Source: Cystobasidium ongulense
Taxonomy: Eukaryota > Basidiomycota > Cystobasidiomycetes > Cystobasidiales > Cystobasidiaceae
Assembly: GCA_022835595.1 (NCBI GenBank)
Contig: BQUP01000004.1
Span: 1,426,001 to 1,490,000, forward strand
Direction: 5' to 3'
Length of the DNA stretch: 64,000 nucleotides
The translations under genes were made by a program, and so were the position numbers. Numbering within the stretch: the stretch's first letter is position 1; each line of letters begins with the position of its first letter. Of this stretch, positions 21,159 through 32,668 are shown in pieces. Under the pieces are notes generated by a model. The model was not told where the DNA came from. It did no database searches and saw only the letters and a program-made list of their open reading frames with translations.

Positions 21159-21827
21159 GGTTGATATTGAAATAAATGATGATACACGTCAAAATCAGTA
21201 CAAAGTATATGCAAGCAGTTTGTATGCAGTCGCTCAAGAATTAAACCTTTTCATTATTCCCATGTCGTGTTCTATTCACTATTTCTCATTCCTGTCTCTC
21301 AGTCAGCAATTCTCGTGCAAGCCAGTTAGCTCTTTTTCCTATGTGATTTAGTATTGGTGCACCCTTCATTATTGTCGTCAAGACCGAACTAAACAAAGTC
21401 TTGCGAGCTTTTGACTCGATATGATGAATCGAATGCATTCCATTGACGGTTTCTTCTCGAATATTGTATTAGGTCATCGTGCATATTTGCTGACTGTACA
21501 ACTTGTCCTGCCTGCCGGTGGCGAAACCGCTGGCGCTGATGATCTATCAGCACAATGAGAAATCAGACAGCTTAAGTCTGCTCAACACGCCGGCTTCTTG
21601 AATATATTGCCAGATCTCGCTGTAGGAGAGAGCCGCACTCCTCGTGGTCGTGTTCGTGACCTGCGGCCATTCAGTCGACCATCTTTACGCGCAGCTCTGT
21701 TCTGTTCCAACAACAACGACAGCACAGTCGCCAGACGGGACTGTGTCTACAACAGTAACCGCGGCGACATCAACAACAGACTAGACACTACCCTACACCT
21801 ACTCTAATTCTGCAAAGGTCCCCCAAC
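21159..21827. other. Intergenic region between CCCH gene and ARI1-like gene
   Basis: About 670 bases hold the 3' end of the CCCH gene and the promoter and leader of the next gene. No coding or RNA feature is supported. Confidence 0.45.
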
Positions 21828-23984
21828 ATGAGCAACTCGGACTCGGACCTCAGCGAGCTCGACGACTACGCCTTTGACGAGGACGAAGGGCTAGATACGC
21901 AAGACAACATCGAGGCCGACGAGGGCGACGGCGACGTTTCCATGAGTGACGTTGAATGTGAGTTTGACGCCCTGTTGCGCAACTCCTAGAGAGCCCTGGT
22001 TCTAATGGTGCACTTCATTCACAGCCGACGAGTTCGAGGACGATGGCGGACTGGATGATGGCGATATGATTCAAGTCAGCGGCAAAGGCAAGGGCAAGGC
22101 AGCCTATCAGGTAGACTTTGTGCCCTTGAGCCCGAAAGACCTCGAGGCAGAGATGAAGAAGGAGATTGACCACGTCGCGAGCACTCTGTCCGTCAATGTG
22201 CGTATAGTCTTACCTTCCAACATGCTCTTTCATCGATGTTGCAACCCAAAACACGGCTGACGAGGTGAACGGATTCGTGTCGCAAAATCACAGGACAAAG
22301 AGGCAGCCGCGCTGCTACGCTATATGAAGTGGAACAAGGAAAAAGTAATGGACCGCTACTTTGATAATCAAGACAAACTTCGTCAAGAAGCTGGAATCGA
22401 CTCAATACCTGAAGCATCAAGTGGCAAATCACAACCGCGCATCAAGCGCATACGAGGTTTCGTATGCTCTATTTGCTATGAGGAAGATGATGGATCAAAG
22501 GATACTATCGCTCTCTCTTGTGACCATCGCTTCTGCAAGGACTGTTACTCTAGTTACTTGTCGAACAAGATCAAGTAGGTCCCTTTTCTGGACTCTTGTA
22601 CCCCGACACCTTGTACGCTTCGCTGACCAATCGCATACAGCAACGAAGCCGAAGCAAAGACTATCCAGTGTATGGCCGGCGACTGCTCTATCGTTATGGA
22701 TGAGAGAACAGTGGAGCTCCTCGTAGACGATGCCACCATGGAGAGGTAAGCCGTCCTTTGCCAGCGTCCCTCTCCCCGTATCCCTGACACGATGCTTCTA
22801 GATATCGCACACTCCTCAACCGAAGCTATGTGGATGATGACCCCTCACTTCGATGGTGTCCACATCCTGGCTGCGAATACGCTGTACGATGCAATGGCGT
22901 CACCTCCAAATCGCTAGATACAATCGTTCCGACCGTACTTTGCGCATGCGGTAACAAGTTCTGCTTTGGATGTGGAAGAGGGTACGACCATGCACCCTGT
23001 CTGTGCGTCATTGTCAAGAAATGGCTGCAAAAATGTGCGGACGATTCGGAAACGGCAAATTGGATACAAGCGAACACTAAAGAGTGCCCGAAGTGTCAAG
23101 CGACTATTGAAAAGAACGGTGGATGTAACGTAAGTACTCAAAGAAGCCTGAATATTTAACGTGCCAAACTGAGTGTTTTCTTGTTTTTCTTGCTATTGCA
23201 GCACATGACATGCAAGAAATGCAAGTACGAGTTCTGCTGGATATGTATGGGAGAGTGGTCAGCTCACGGAACAAGCTGGTACAATTGCAATCGTTATGAT
23301 CCAAAGAATGAAAGCAAAGACCCACAATCCAAGAGTCGAGCATTTCTAGAACGATACCTACATTACTATAATCGATACGCCAATCACGAGCAATCTGCGA
23401 AACTGGAAAAGGAAACTTATGCGCGCATAGAACGTCGAATGGAAGAGATCCAAAATCATTCATCCCTCTCCTGGATTGAAGTTCAATTCCTTAAGAAAGC
23501 TGTAGACGTACTCAGTGACTGTCGTAATGTCCTCAAGTGGACTTACGCTATGGCTTTCTACCTGGAAAAGGTCAATGCTACGCACATTTTTGAAGACAAC
23601 CAAAGGTATGTAGCTAAATAGTCGGACACACACGGAGCTTGTACGTCTACACGAGCCTCATGTGATCACAGTAGGAGAGGCCTACAATCTCATGGTATCA
23701 CACGAGGCTCGTGTAGGTGTACAAAGTCTGCTTAGTGTCAGACAGGCAACTGGCATGCGAATAGTAACTGACTTCTTCTGACCTGTAGTGATCTCGAAAT
23801 GGCCACTGAAAACCTCAGTGGTGCAATTGAAGAACCGTTTGAAGCCGAAGATATACCAAAGCTACGAGCAAAAGTACTCGACCTCACGGCATATGTTCAG
23901 AAGCGATACCAGGTCATGCTCGATGACACTCTTTCTGGCTACTTGGACGATCGATGGCAATTCACCATCAACGTCTCGGCGTAG
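21828..23984 (+). CDS. RBR E3 ubiquitin ligase, Ariadne-1 type
   Basis: Ubiquitin ligase of 538 aa. Seven exons (21828-21957, 22025-22197, 22294-22574, 22641-22745, 22802-23129, 23202-23605, 23789-23984) sum to 1617 bases. An acidic N-terminus leads into a UBA-like segment, then RING1 (CSICYEEDDG and CDHRFCKDC), IBR (CPHPGCEYAV, CACGNKFCFGC) and RING2 (CPKCQATIEKNGGCNHM). RING2 carries the catalytic Cys that accepts ubiquitin before transfer. An intron falls immediately after this Cys-Asn pair, between GCN and HM. The C-terminal Ariadne domain starts at the helical segment AFLERYLHYYNRYANHE. Order and length match the ARI1/HHARI family. The last intron contains a foldback element. An inverted HSP90 fragment begins about 30 bases past the stop. 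Confidence 0.95.
23621..23743. repeat. Foldback (MITE-like) element in the last ARI1 intron
   Basis: Two arms of about 48 bases are imperfect reverse complements around a loop of about 25. The arms share GTC-GACAC at the outer ends and CTACACGAGCCTC inside. The element lies wholly within the 183-base intron 23606-23788, which is much longer than the gene's other introns. No clear target-site duplication and no coding capacity are seen. The shape is that of a short non-autonomous DNA element, but the family is unknown. Confidence 0.75.
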
Positions 23985-24014
23985 CAAAACATTCGTTAGG
24001 ATTTTCCGCAACAA

Positions 24015-24478
24015 ACCAATAATCGTGCAAATGCAAATGCAATATGTAACACTTCGATGCAAGAGCAAACAAAGCAAACAGGAAAATGTTGTTACTATCA
24101 CTAGACTTTCTTTCATTGTGTGTGTCCAAGTGCTCTCTGTGTCATTCTGGGTCCTATGCGAGAAACAACAGACAGAAAACATGCTTTGAAGAAATGCATT
24201 CTTGCCTAACCCTGTAGCTTGATTGCCATATCCTAACACAGCGCATCTAATCAATCTCCTCCATCTGTGATGTGCTGTTTCTTCTGTTGAAGTAGCTTGT
24301 TCTGGTGCAGCCGACTCTTCCTGAGTCTCTAGCTTATCGTCGAGGGACAGGCCGAGGGAGACCATCTTGACGATTCGCTCAGCGAAGTTGTGAGGAGCTT
24401 CGAGCTTGAATCCGACTGTGGGGAGAGCAGTCTCGTATAGGGTCTGTCTGAGGTCTTAGTCGGTCTTGTCGGCGAAAA
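24015..24478 (-). pseudogene. Inverted, truncated copy of the HSP90 3' end
   Basis: Read on the minus strand this matches the last about 75 codons of the neighbouring HSP90 gene and about 200 bases of its downstream sequence (28300-28740). The shared blocks include [14 protein letters not shown] and the unusual MEEID ending. Identity is high in the C-terminal coding and proximal 3' region and lower toward both edges. One base is missing relative to HSP90 near the end of the coding part, so the frame shifts before MEEID. There is a TAG within the residual frame upstream. It has no promoter or N-terminal part, so it is a dead fragment. It may still be transcribed as ARI1 3' untranslated sequence, because it begins about 30 bases after that stop. 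Confidence 0.9.
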
Positions 24479-26161
24479 TATGAGACACTTCCGAAGTAGG
24501 CCGCACGTGATCTGCTAAGAAACGGCCTGGCTGTGCTTCCAATTACACAAACTCGAAGTGATGCGTAAGAGTAGAAGATGAACTGGGCTTTCATACTCTA
24601 ACAAGCTCATTAGATATACTGTCTGCCTGACAGGGATACTCACTAACTATGGGAATTTCAGTTTTGGACTGGCCCAGCTGCTTGTAGCCGCCGCCCCATA
24701 TCAAGGAAAATCTGGGTAGACTTGTTTCCGAGCGATATCTCTGGGTCTTGGTGGAAGCATATTCGAAAGGTGCTAAGATCAAAGAAACATTGTAGAGCTC
24801 TCTCTTGCCCTTCAATGCACTGGCCCGCGCTTTCTACATGGATCTCGTCAGTCCTCAGTTTCTAGAGACAATCAGGCTCCCCGCAGTAGGCTGTTTGCAC
24901 TGCGCAGCTGACAAACTTCATTCCTTATATGTAACTAGAGTATCATACATGCATGCTATGCTTAAGATGAAATTGGGAAAAGGATTTGCAGCCATTTCTG
25001 CAGCCGCTGCAGCCACTTTGCCTTGTCTTTAGCCGTGTTAAGCCTCTTTATGTTCCGGGAGCATGTTCAGAGCATGGAGAATTTCCTATAGGCCTCATAA
25101 GCTAAAGGGAACTGCAAGCATGCCACGGTGCACTCCCAGACTCAGAAGCAAAAAGAGCTGTGTGCTATCAAGTGATAGAGAGGAAACGATGATCGGGAAG
25201 GTCACGTGACCGCACTCAGGCACTAGTGTCACTATTATCTGATTGTCCAGTGTATCTGCTCTCGAATTCTCAATTCATCCCTCACGAGCTTAGCCTTCAT
25301 ATACCATCCACACCGCTCCCGTGTGTGAGCGCACTCGCTGGCTTATATTCGGTTAAGTTGACATCTGGACCGGCGCCTTTACGAGTGCTCTCCGCCATCC
25401 GACTGGATGCTAACGACGTCTACTAATCAACAGCAGAACAGCTGACTCTGGCCTGAAGAGCCATGTGGTAAGTTGTGATTCTCCTACATCCAAAACACAA
25501 TAAACCCCTGATGCGGTGCTGAGGCTGAAACTGATTATCCAACTGGATTTGACGTCTTCTTGCCGGTTGATGATGGGCGTCTGCGGCACTCACAAGTTGA
25601 GACTCATGCTGACATTAGAATGCTCTTTGGTATAGTTGATCATGTCATAGTAAGTGAGGCGATTTTCCAGCTACGCCCGACGTCTTCGCTATTTCGACTA
25701 CAAGTAGCTAATTGGCATTATGAACGATTGACCACGAAGAGCTTACATCTCAGACATTCCGCCAGCTGGAAGTTTTCACGGTGAACTCCTACACTGATTG
25801 ATGGTACATATATGGCTTCCTTACCCTTTCCTCGAAAATAGTAGACCACCGTCAATCGTACAAAGAGCCCCACAGCATCGTCCGTGGCCCGTCTGTCACG
25901 CTGACGCTACCCACCTGCAAGCCGGTGCAGCAGTCAGACTGGATCACAATCTGCACAGAGTACACGTGAAGCTGTACAGTCCGTCACGCAGTCCTGCAGG
26001 TCGACTTGCAGAGCTTTTTGTCGAACAGTCTCGAAAGTTCCATCCGCTTATACCGCCACACGTTTCGAACTGAACTTTTGAACGGCTCCAACGGCCAGCA
26101 AAGCTCTTCCTCTTACTCTCCACCAACCAGCGAGACTTCAACCATCTCACTACACACCACC
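24479..26161. other. Gene-poor region upstream of HSP90
   Basis: This is the largest stretch (1.7 kb) without a recognised gene. Open frames are short, mostly under 95 codons, and none has a family motif. Part of the right end is the HSP90 promoter and leader. The region next to the HSP90 fragment could be further decayed duplicated DNA, but I could not match it to anything in the window. Confidence 0.5.
26022..26041 (+). promoter_or_regulatory. Heat-shock element upstream of HSP90
   Basis: Three 5-bp heat-shock units sit in register: cGAAc, a 5-base gap, cGAAa, gTTCc. They end about 120 bases before the HSP90 start codon. Further partial GAA/TTC units follow around 26070-26090. This is the expected gapped binding pattern for Hsf1 trimers. 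Binding itself is inferred. Confidence 0.65.
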
Positions 26162-28522
26162 ATGGCTTCACAAAACCCCGAACAGTTCCAGTTCCAGGCT
26201 GAGATTTCTCGTGAGTCGCCCTCGACGCCCGTTGATGCAGTGCAGTGCAACTTTTGGCTGACTTTGTTCCTTGATGCCGTCTTGCACATTGGCAACCCGC
26301 AGAGCTACTGGATCTGATTATCAACACTTTCTACTCCAACAAGGAGATCTTCCTGCGAGAACTGAGTGAGTCCCGCTGTCGTCGCCTCTCCCGCATCTGC
26401 CTTGCCCCGTACGCTGACTGGAACCTCTGTGAACAATTTCAGTCTCCAACGCTTCCGACGCCATCGACAAGGTTCGCTACTCATCCCTCACCGACCCCCA
26501 TGCGCTCGATGCCGAGAAGGACCTTTACATCCGAATCACTCCTGTAAGATTATCTCGCCTTTGTTTTTGCTTCCATAAAGCGCAGCCCATTGTCTGACAC
26601 GTTTTCTTCACCTACCCCAGGACAAGGAGAACAAGATTCTATCCATCCGTGATACCGGTATCGGTATGACCAAGGCTGATCTAGTCAACAACCTCGGAAC
26701 AATCGCCAAGTCCGGAACAAAATCTTTCATGGAGGCTCTCTCCTCCGGTGCCGATATCTCCATGATTGGACAATTCGGTGTTGGTTTCTACTCCGCCTAC
26801 CTCGTTGCCGACCGCGTCCAGGTCATCACCAAGCACAACGATGACGAACAGTACATTTGGGAGTCTTCCGCCGGTGGTACTTTCACCATCCAAGAGGATA
26901 CCGTCAACCCTTCAATTGGCCGTGGTACCGAAATCCGCCTGCACATGAAGGAGGACCAGCTCGAGTACCTAGAGGAGAAGAAGATCAAGGACATTGTCAA
27001 GAAGCACTCCGAGTTCATCTCTTACCCCATCCAGCTCGTCGTTACCAAGGAGGTCGAGCGAGAAGTTGAGGAAGACGATGAGGAGGAGAAGAAGGATGAT
27101 GCCGACAAGGAGGCTAAGATTGAGGAAGTCGACGAGGATGAGGATAACAAGAAGAAGAAGACAAAGAAGGTCAAGGAGATGACAACCGAACAAGAGGAGC
27201 TCAACAAGACCAAGCCCCTATGGACACGCAATCCTCAGGATATCACATCCGAGGAGTACTCTTCTTTCTACAAGTCGCTCACCAACGACTGGGAAGATCA
27301 CCTCGCTGTCAAGCACTTCTCCGTCGAAGGTCAGCTCGAATTCAAGGCTATCCTCTTCATCCCCAAGCGTGCTCCCTTCGATCTCTTCGAGTCAAAGAAG
27401 AAGCGCAACAACATCAAGCTTTATGTCCGACGAGTCTTCATCATGGACGATTGCGAAGATATCATCCCAGAGTACCTAAACTTCGTCAAAGGTATCGTCG
27501 ACTCCGAGGATCTACCTTTGAACATCTCCCGAGAGACTCTCCAACAGAACAAGATCCTCAAGGTCATCCGAAAGAACTTGGTCAAGAAGTCTATCGACAT
27601 GATCTCTGAGATCGCAGAGGACAAGGAGAACTTCAACAAGTTCTACGAGGCCTTCGGCAAGAACATCAAGCTTGGTATCCACGAGGATGCTCAGAACAGA
27701 TCCAAGTTGGCCGAGTTCCTCCGCTTCAACTCTACCAAGTCTGGTGAGGAGATGACCTCGCTCAAGGACTACATCACCCGCATGCCCGAGATCCAGAAGA
27801 ACATCTACTACCTAACCGGTGAATCCCTTTCTACCGTCAAGGAGTCTCCCTTCCTGGAGATCTTCAAGAAGAAGGGCTTCGAGGTTCTCTTCATGGTTGA
27901 CCCCATCGATGAGTATGCCACCACACAGCTCAAGGAATTCGAGGGCAAGAAGCTCGTCTGCATCAGCAAGGACGGCCTCGAGCTCGAAGAGACCGAGGAC
28001 GAGAAGAAAGAGCGTGAACAAGAATCCAAGGACTACGAGAACCTCACCAAGGTCATGAAGGACATCCTCGGTGACAAGGTCGAGAAGGTCACCATCTCCA
28101 GCCTACTCTCACACTTCCCATGTATTCTCGTCACCGGCCAATTCGGCTGGTCCGCCAACATGGAGCGAATCATGAAGGCTCAAGCTCTACGTGACTCCAG
28201 CATGTCATCGTACATGATGTCCAAGAAGACACTCGAAATCAACCCCCACAACCCTATCATTGTCGAGTTGAAGAACAAGGTGGCGCAAGATGCCGCTGAC
28301 AAGACCGTCCGAGACCTCACGCAGATCCTATACGAGACTGCTCTCCTCACATCCGGCTTCACGCTAGAAGCTCCTCAAAACTTCGCCGAGCGAATTTTCA
28401 AGATGATCTCACTCGGTCTGTCCCTCGACGATGAGCCAGAGACTCAGGAAGAGTCGGCTGCACCAGAGCAAGCTACTTCAACAGAAGAAACAAGCACATC
28501 ACAGATGGAGGAGATTGATTAG
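26162..28522 (+). CDS. Cytosolic heat shock protein HSP90
   Basis: ATP-dependent chaperone of 704 aa. Exons 26162-26210, 26303-26365, 26443-26543 and 26621-28522 sum to 2115 bases. The N-terminal GHKL ATPase domain holds [33 protein letters not shown] and [14 protein letters not shown] charged linker of Glu/Lys repeats follows at roughly residues 215-270. The middle domain contains [10 protein letters not shown] with the catalytic Arg loop. The dimerisation domain includes [14 protein letters not shown]. The extreme C-terminus is TSQMEEID, not the usual MEEVD. This tail docks TPR co-chaperones. There is no signal peptide or organelle signal, so the protein is cytosolic. Heat-shock units lie upstream. 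HSP90 serves the TTT complex (TTI2), also in this window. Confidence 0.98.
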
Positions 28523-29200
28523 ATGCGCTGTGTTAGGATATGACAATCAAGCTACAGGGTTAGGCAAGAATACATTTTGAAAGCATGTTTTCTGTCTGTT
28601 GTTGCTCAGCATTAGGACCTGAAATGACACAGAGAGCACTTTGACACAAGCAATGAGAAGCGTCTAATGATAATAACAACATGTTTCAGACTCTGCTCTG
28701 TCTGGTTTTTGCACCAAATGTCACATACAGCATCTGCTTGCATTGCTTGCTTGACCACGTGGATCGGAAAGTCACACAAATTCTGCTTCACTGAGACATT
28801 TCGATATCACTGCAGGCTGAAAAAGACAGGTTTATTCGCATAGCAGTTCACTATTGGAGGCATAAGCAGAGCTAGTCCATCTGTACGTGCCTCTTGTGAT
28901 CAGACCGGGACTGGCCATGGCTTACACTGTCATTTGCCCACATACAGGCTTTTGTTTGTGGGCAAACAACAGTGTGAGCCAGTCCCGGTCTGATCACAAG
29001 AGGCATGTACAGATGGACTAACTCTGCTGTCCTCCACTAGCTATTTTGCATGCGTTTCTCGACCGCTGTGAGATGGTGGCGCAGCGAAAGGAATATCAAC
29101 GGTATATGTACAATGCAACGTACGTGCTATTGTTACAAATGTGCTGCGACGAGCGACGAGTGGATTGTGTATATATTAACCGGCTCTATCTCAAAAGAAT
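28523..29200. other. Intergenic region after HSP90
   Basis: It holds the HSP90 3' region up to about 28740, which is duplicated in inverted form at 24015-24478, and a 162-base near-perfect palindrome at 28866-29027. No coding feature is supported. Confidence 0.6.
28866..29027. repeat. Near-perfect palindromic foldback element
   Basis: The two halves are reverse complements over about 75 bases each, differing at only a few positions and a small indel. The outer ends read GCAGAG(C/T)TAGTCC. Inside is CTCTTGTGATCAGACC. The core is TTTGCCCACA/TGTGGGCAAA. There is no coding capacity. The near identity of the arms suggests recent insertion or arm correction. It shares short blocks (TGTACGT, GCCTC, TGTGATCA) with the intronic foldback at 23621-23743, so the two may be members of one MITE-like family. 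A cruciform-forming host element is an alternative. Confidence 0.8.
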
Positions 29201-32200
29201 CTAAAGAGAGTATTGTGAATAGTTGTGCACAGCATGAAAACCTCTATCAATGCCATCGAGATAATTTCCGGTTGAAGGCGGTCTAGAATCCCACATTGAA
29301 GGGAGTTGCTGAGTCGAGGGTCGAGCGCCATATACAGGAGCAGTCCCTCCCATCTGGTGACCTTGCGGTTGACTTTGAAAGGCCGCAGGCTGCATAATAT
29401 TGGCAGCAGGATCAAGGGCAGGATTCATTGTAAACGATGTCCTCCATTCTCCTTCTTCATTAATCAGACCGAGCGAGGAGAGCAGGTTCCGAGTTTCTGC
29501 ATCGTCCAGCCAGCCTATAGTCGGAGTTGAATTGCTGCTAAATCGCCCATCCCCATTTTGCGCTGCTTGTGCTACAGCCGCGTAATGCGGACTTGCTTCG
29601 GAACCGCTCGAAGGTGGGTTTGAAGCCGAGCACTTTTCAACATCAGCGGCGATACGCTAAAGTAGACGGTAGATCAGCCAAAGTCCATGAATCGATGTAA
29701 AATGCGAACGTACCCTGAATAATTTGCCATAGCCTCCGCTACTTTTTTGGCCGGTCACTCGTCCTCTGCGAGCTTCTTTAGCAGCATCGAGGGCAGCCAC
29801 CAAAAGTTGACCTTTTCTTCCAAGCTACGATTTAAGAAAAGTCTCAGCAATGTCCTGTTCCCTTTTCCACACAGGTATAACGCACCTCTTTGACAGCCGG
29901 AGCTGAATTGGCCTCTAGCGATCTGAACAGCGAAAGAGAATAAGGTATATCCGATAATTTGGTATCTGAAATAGAAGGATCGATTCCAATGTCGGCATCT
30001 CTGAAAATATCGATGTAGATGGTAGTGATTGCAGCTAGTGATTGGCGAGCCAAGAACCAGATCGCAGACATAGGAGCTCGAACCTCCGCCATGCGCCTAA
30101 TCATTGCTAGACCCGTTCTGGCAGCCTCGACGCAGGCACTTGCTGAACGCCCGAACTTGTCTGGGTCGCGATACCCTCTAGTCATGAAAGGTCTATCGTG
30201 CAGAAAAACAGAAGATCTACATCAGCTTGACCAAAATCTATCTTGCCGGATAAGACTGACCTGTGTATATGTAAAGCTTTCATTCCGATTCCACTGAAAT
30301 GCAAGACTTGTCAGCATTCTTTCAATAGTGCTGGCCATGTACATAACTTACGATCTCATGAGCATACAGCGCCCTGATGAGAGATGACCCAATCAGTGAT
30401 TCTGTTCACCTTCTCAGATAACCGTTATGAAACTCACAGTCGTCTTCGCCCAGTAAGATCATAGATTTAATACCCGGCCTGACACGAGCCATGAACTCGT
30501 CTTCGAGAACACAAAGACGAGCATAGAACTGGTCCAGTTCCGCTCCTCCGGAGGGCGGCTTTCCTAGGTCGATGTGGGCTCGCGTATACTGTGTAAAAGG
30601 ATTATCAGGACCTCGTTCGGACTTGTAGAGCTAGAGGAACTCACTTTAGCAGCTTCCGCCTTGCCCCAACAAGGGAAGGATACAGTGCTTGAGAATAGAC
30701 AATCACCAGGTCAAAAATGCCGATTACGTCCAGCCATGCTACTTGGGGACTTACTATGCGTCAAGCGACTCAGGCGCAGTTTTTAAATCGCCGAATTCCA
30801 GCTGTTCATCTGTATAATTGCGTGGTAAGGCAGTGGCGATGTCTGCAGGGTCGACTGCCGATTCTCTGCCTAGAGACTGGCCAAGCCAATCTTGGCTGAC
30901 TAGGTCCCAACTATATAAATCAAGAAAGTCAGAATACCCGAGTGTCAAGTTGAAATGTGGAGCATGAGATACGCCGAATCTACTTACATGACTTGAACGG
31001 GAAGTTCGCGCGATATTAAGCTGTCGGGAGGTAGAGCGATATCTGGGACTGCAACTGATGGATCGTCCCCAAGTTGATGGTATCCTAGAGCATATGCAGC
31101 TTTGATACCTTCAACAAGACTGATACTTGCTGCAGGCCATTCATTTTGAAAGTTCATATACATGAAATGACGACCTAGACATGATACGACTCTAAAAGAG
31201 GGTTTACGACGCCAATCGCAAAGCTGCAATTGCAGAGGAACACAGTCAGTTAAATCACTCTGTTTGGCTGAACAAGCCATAATGCTCACCTCTAATGAAG
31301 CTTTGCTGAGTTGGTATAGATCTTCTGCGTGGATATCGTCCGGCAACCTATCAGGTCCAGCTGCAGCCGATATTGCGAGGGTCTGCGTCATAAAAGCCAC
31401 TATGTTAGGCAATGAAATTTCAGCATAGCAGGTGTTCCACTCACTGCGCAATAGTCTGCGAGCCAAGCTGGATCAAAACTAGTCTCTCCCGTCTGCAAGA
31501 GTGCCCAGAATGCTTCGTGCTCATATCGTATGAGCTTAGTCCAACTCGCCTTTTGAAGGGTAAGTATTCTAATCAGCGTGATCCTTTTGACTTTGAGGTA
31601 TTTTAGGCACTCACCCCTGCTACTATGGCTACTGTATCAGTATAATAATGCATCAAGCTATCTGCCTTGTTTTTGTTGCCAAGGTAGGATATAACCGCAT
31701 CTACTACTGCTCTTCGTGTAATTTGACCAGTCAAACGTAAACGACTCGTTCTTGCAACAGGGTCCACAAAGTCTTTCTTCAAGATCGATTTGAAAACGTA
31801 TTGTTTAATAGGTAGCTTTTCTAATGTTATAATTGAGGAAGATAGATCTGCAGTTGCTATTGATGTACCTTTGCAGAAATCACCTCCTGCTAAAACTTCT
31901 AATGCCATTGCGGCACCATTAGCTTCATCATGTTCTTCGATTTCCTTCTCTTCTGTATTTCCATCATCTGAATCATGCCATCCTGCATTTAGTTTGGACG
32001 ATGTGGATGCCAGTACATCGGATCTATTGAAACTCGCATCGTTCGCAAGGAGTAACCTCGAATTTGTGGTAGTGGAGGGGTAACCCGGTGTAAAAGCAGC
32101 TAGAAACGCTTGACGAGCAGCAGCTTCACTTGTTGAATGAATAGGAATCTCGAGTCGACGTTCGATCTGAGATATGCGTGTTTCGAAATGTGCGCGTATA

Positions 32201-32668
32201 CTGTATTTTGTATTATTGTAAAGTTAAAAGGTTTCCATTGGTGAATATGAAGTATATCGTCCGTTTCGGTCGACCGAGCATTGGTCCGAGACGCGACGGG
32301 AAGGGTGGGAAAATCGCATAGAGCGAGGGGACTTTGTTAGTACTTCGTCTCTCTACTCGTACCGTTCTATTCTCATTATATGTTGAAACTCACCTATCTA
32401 CGACAGTCTCCAAAGCAAAAGTCTGAGCAGGTGGATCTGCACCTTTATCCTCCCATTTACACTCGCCAGCGGTACCACGTTTGATGCAAGCAGTGCAAGC
32501 AGGTCTTCTTCTGTCGCATTGGACCTTACGAGCTCGACACATGTTACAGTTCAAGGCTTGTCGATTTCGCTTTCTCTTCTTGGAACCATCTGTCTGGGCG
32601 GTGCTGTTCTCGCGCTGGCTGCTGCCTTCGACGTCGGATCCAGCGCCATCGTCGAATATGCTCGACAT
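29201..32668 (-). CDS. Zn2Cys6 fungal transcription factor (paralog A)
   Basis: DNA-binding regulator. It starts at 32668 (MSSIFDDGAGSDVEG). Exon 1 (32668-32394) carries a basic run KKRKRNRQ and the Zn2Cys6 cluster CNMCRARKVQCDRR, CTACIKRGTAGECKW. Later exons carry a fungal-specific regulatory domain with LYQLSKASLEVS, YALGYHQLGDDPS, WDLVSQDWLGQSLGRES and RNYTDEQLEFGD. The C-terminus is Gln/Pro-rich and ends HNYSQYSL at 29201. The protein is split by about ten short introns. It is a clear paralog of the gene at 35149-38427. Both share the same domain order, ALEVLAGGD, HQLG-DPS and TDEQ blocks, and an intron at the same position and phase after the Zn cluster. Target genes are unknown. Confidence 0.9.

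Noticed and set aside
23606-23788. Inverted repeats considered as a CRISPR-like or attachment site
   Set aside because: Single hairpin in a spliceosomal intron of a eukaryotic gene, with no repeat-spacer array.
23862-24365. Minus-strand 167-codon frame containing HSP90-like SLGLSLDD
   Set aside because: Part of the decayed inverted HSP90 fragment. The similarity stops after a frame shift and the rest is antisense to ARI1, so it is not a gene.
26969-27231. Antisense Leu/Ser-rich open frames within HSP90
   Set aside because: Shadow of the Glu/Lys-rich charged linker read backwards. Not a membrane protein.
27220-27609. 129-codon alternative frame inside HSP90 exon 4
   Set aside because: Overlaps the well-supported HSP90 frame and is due to strong codon bias.
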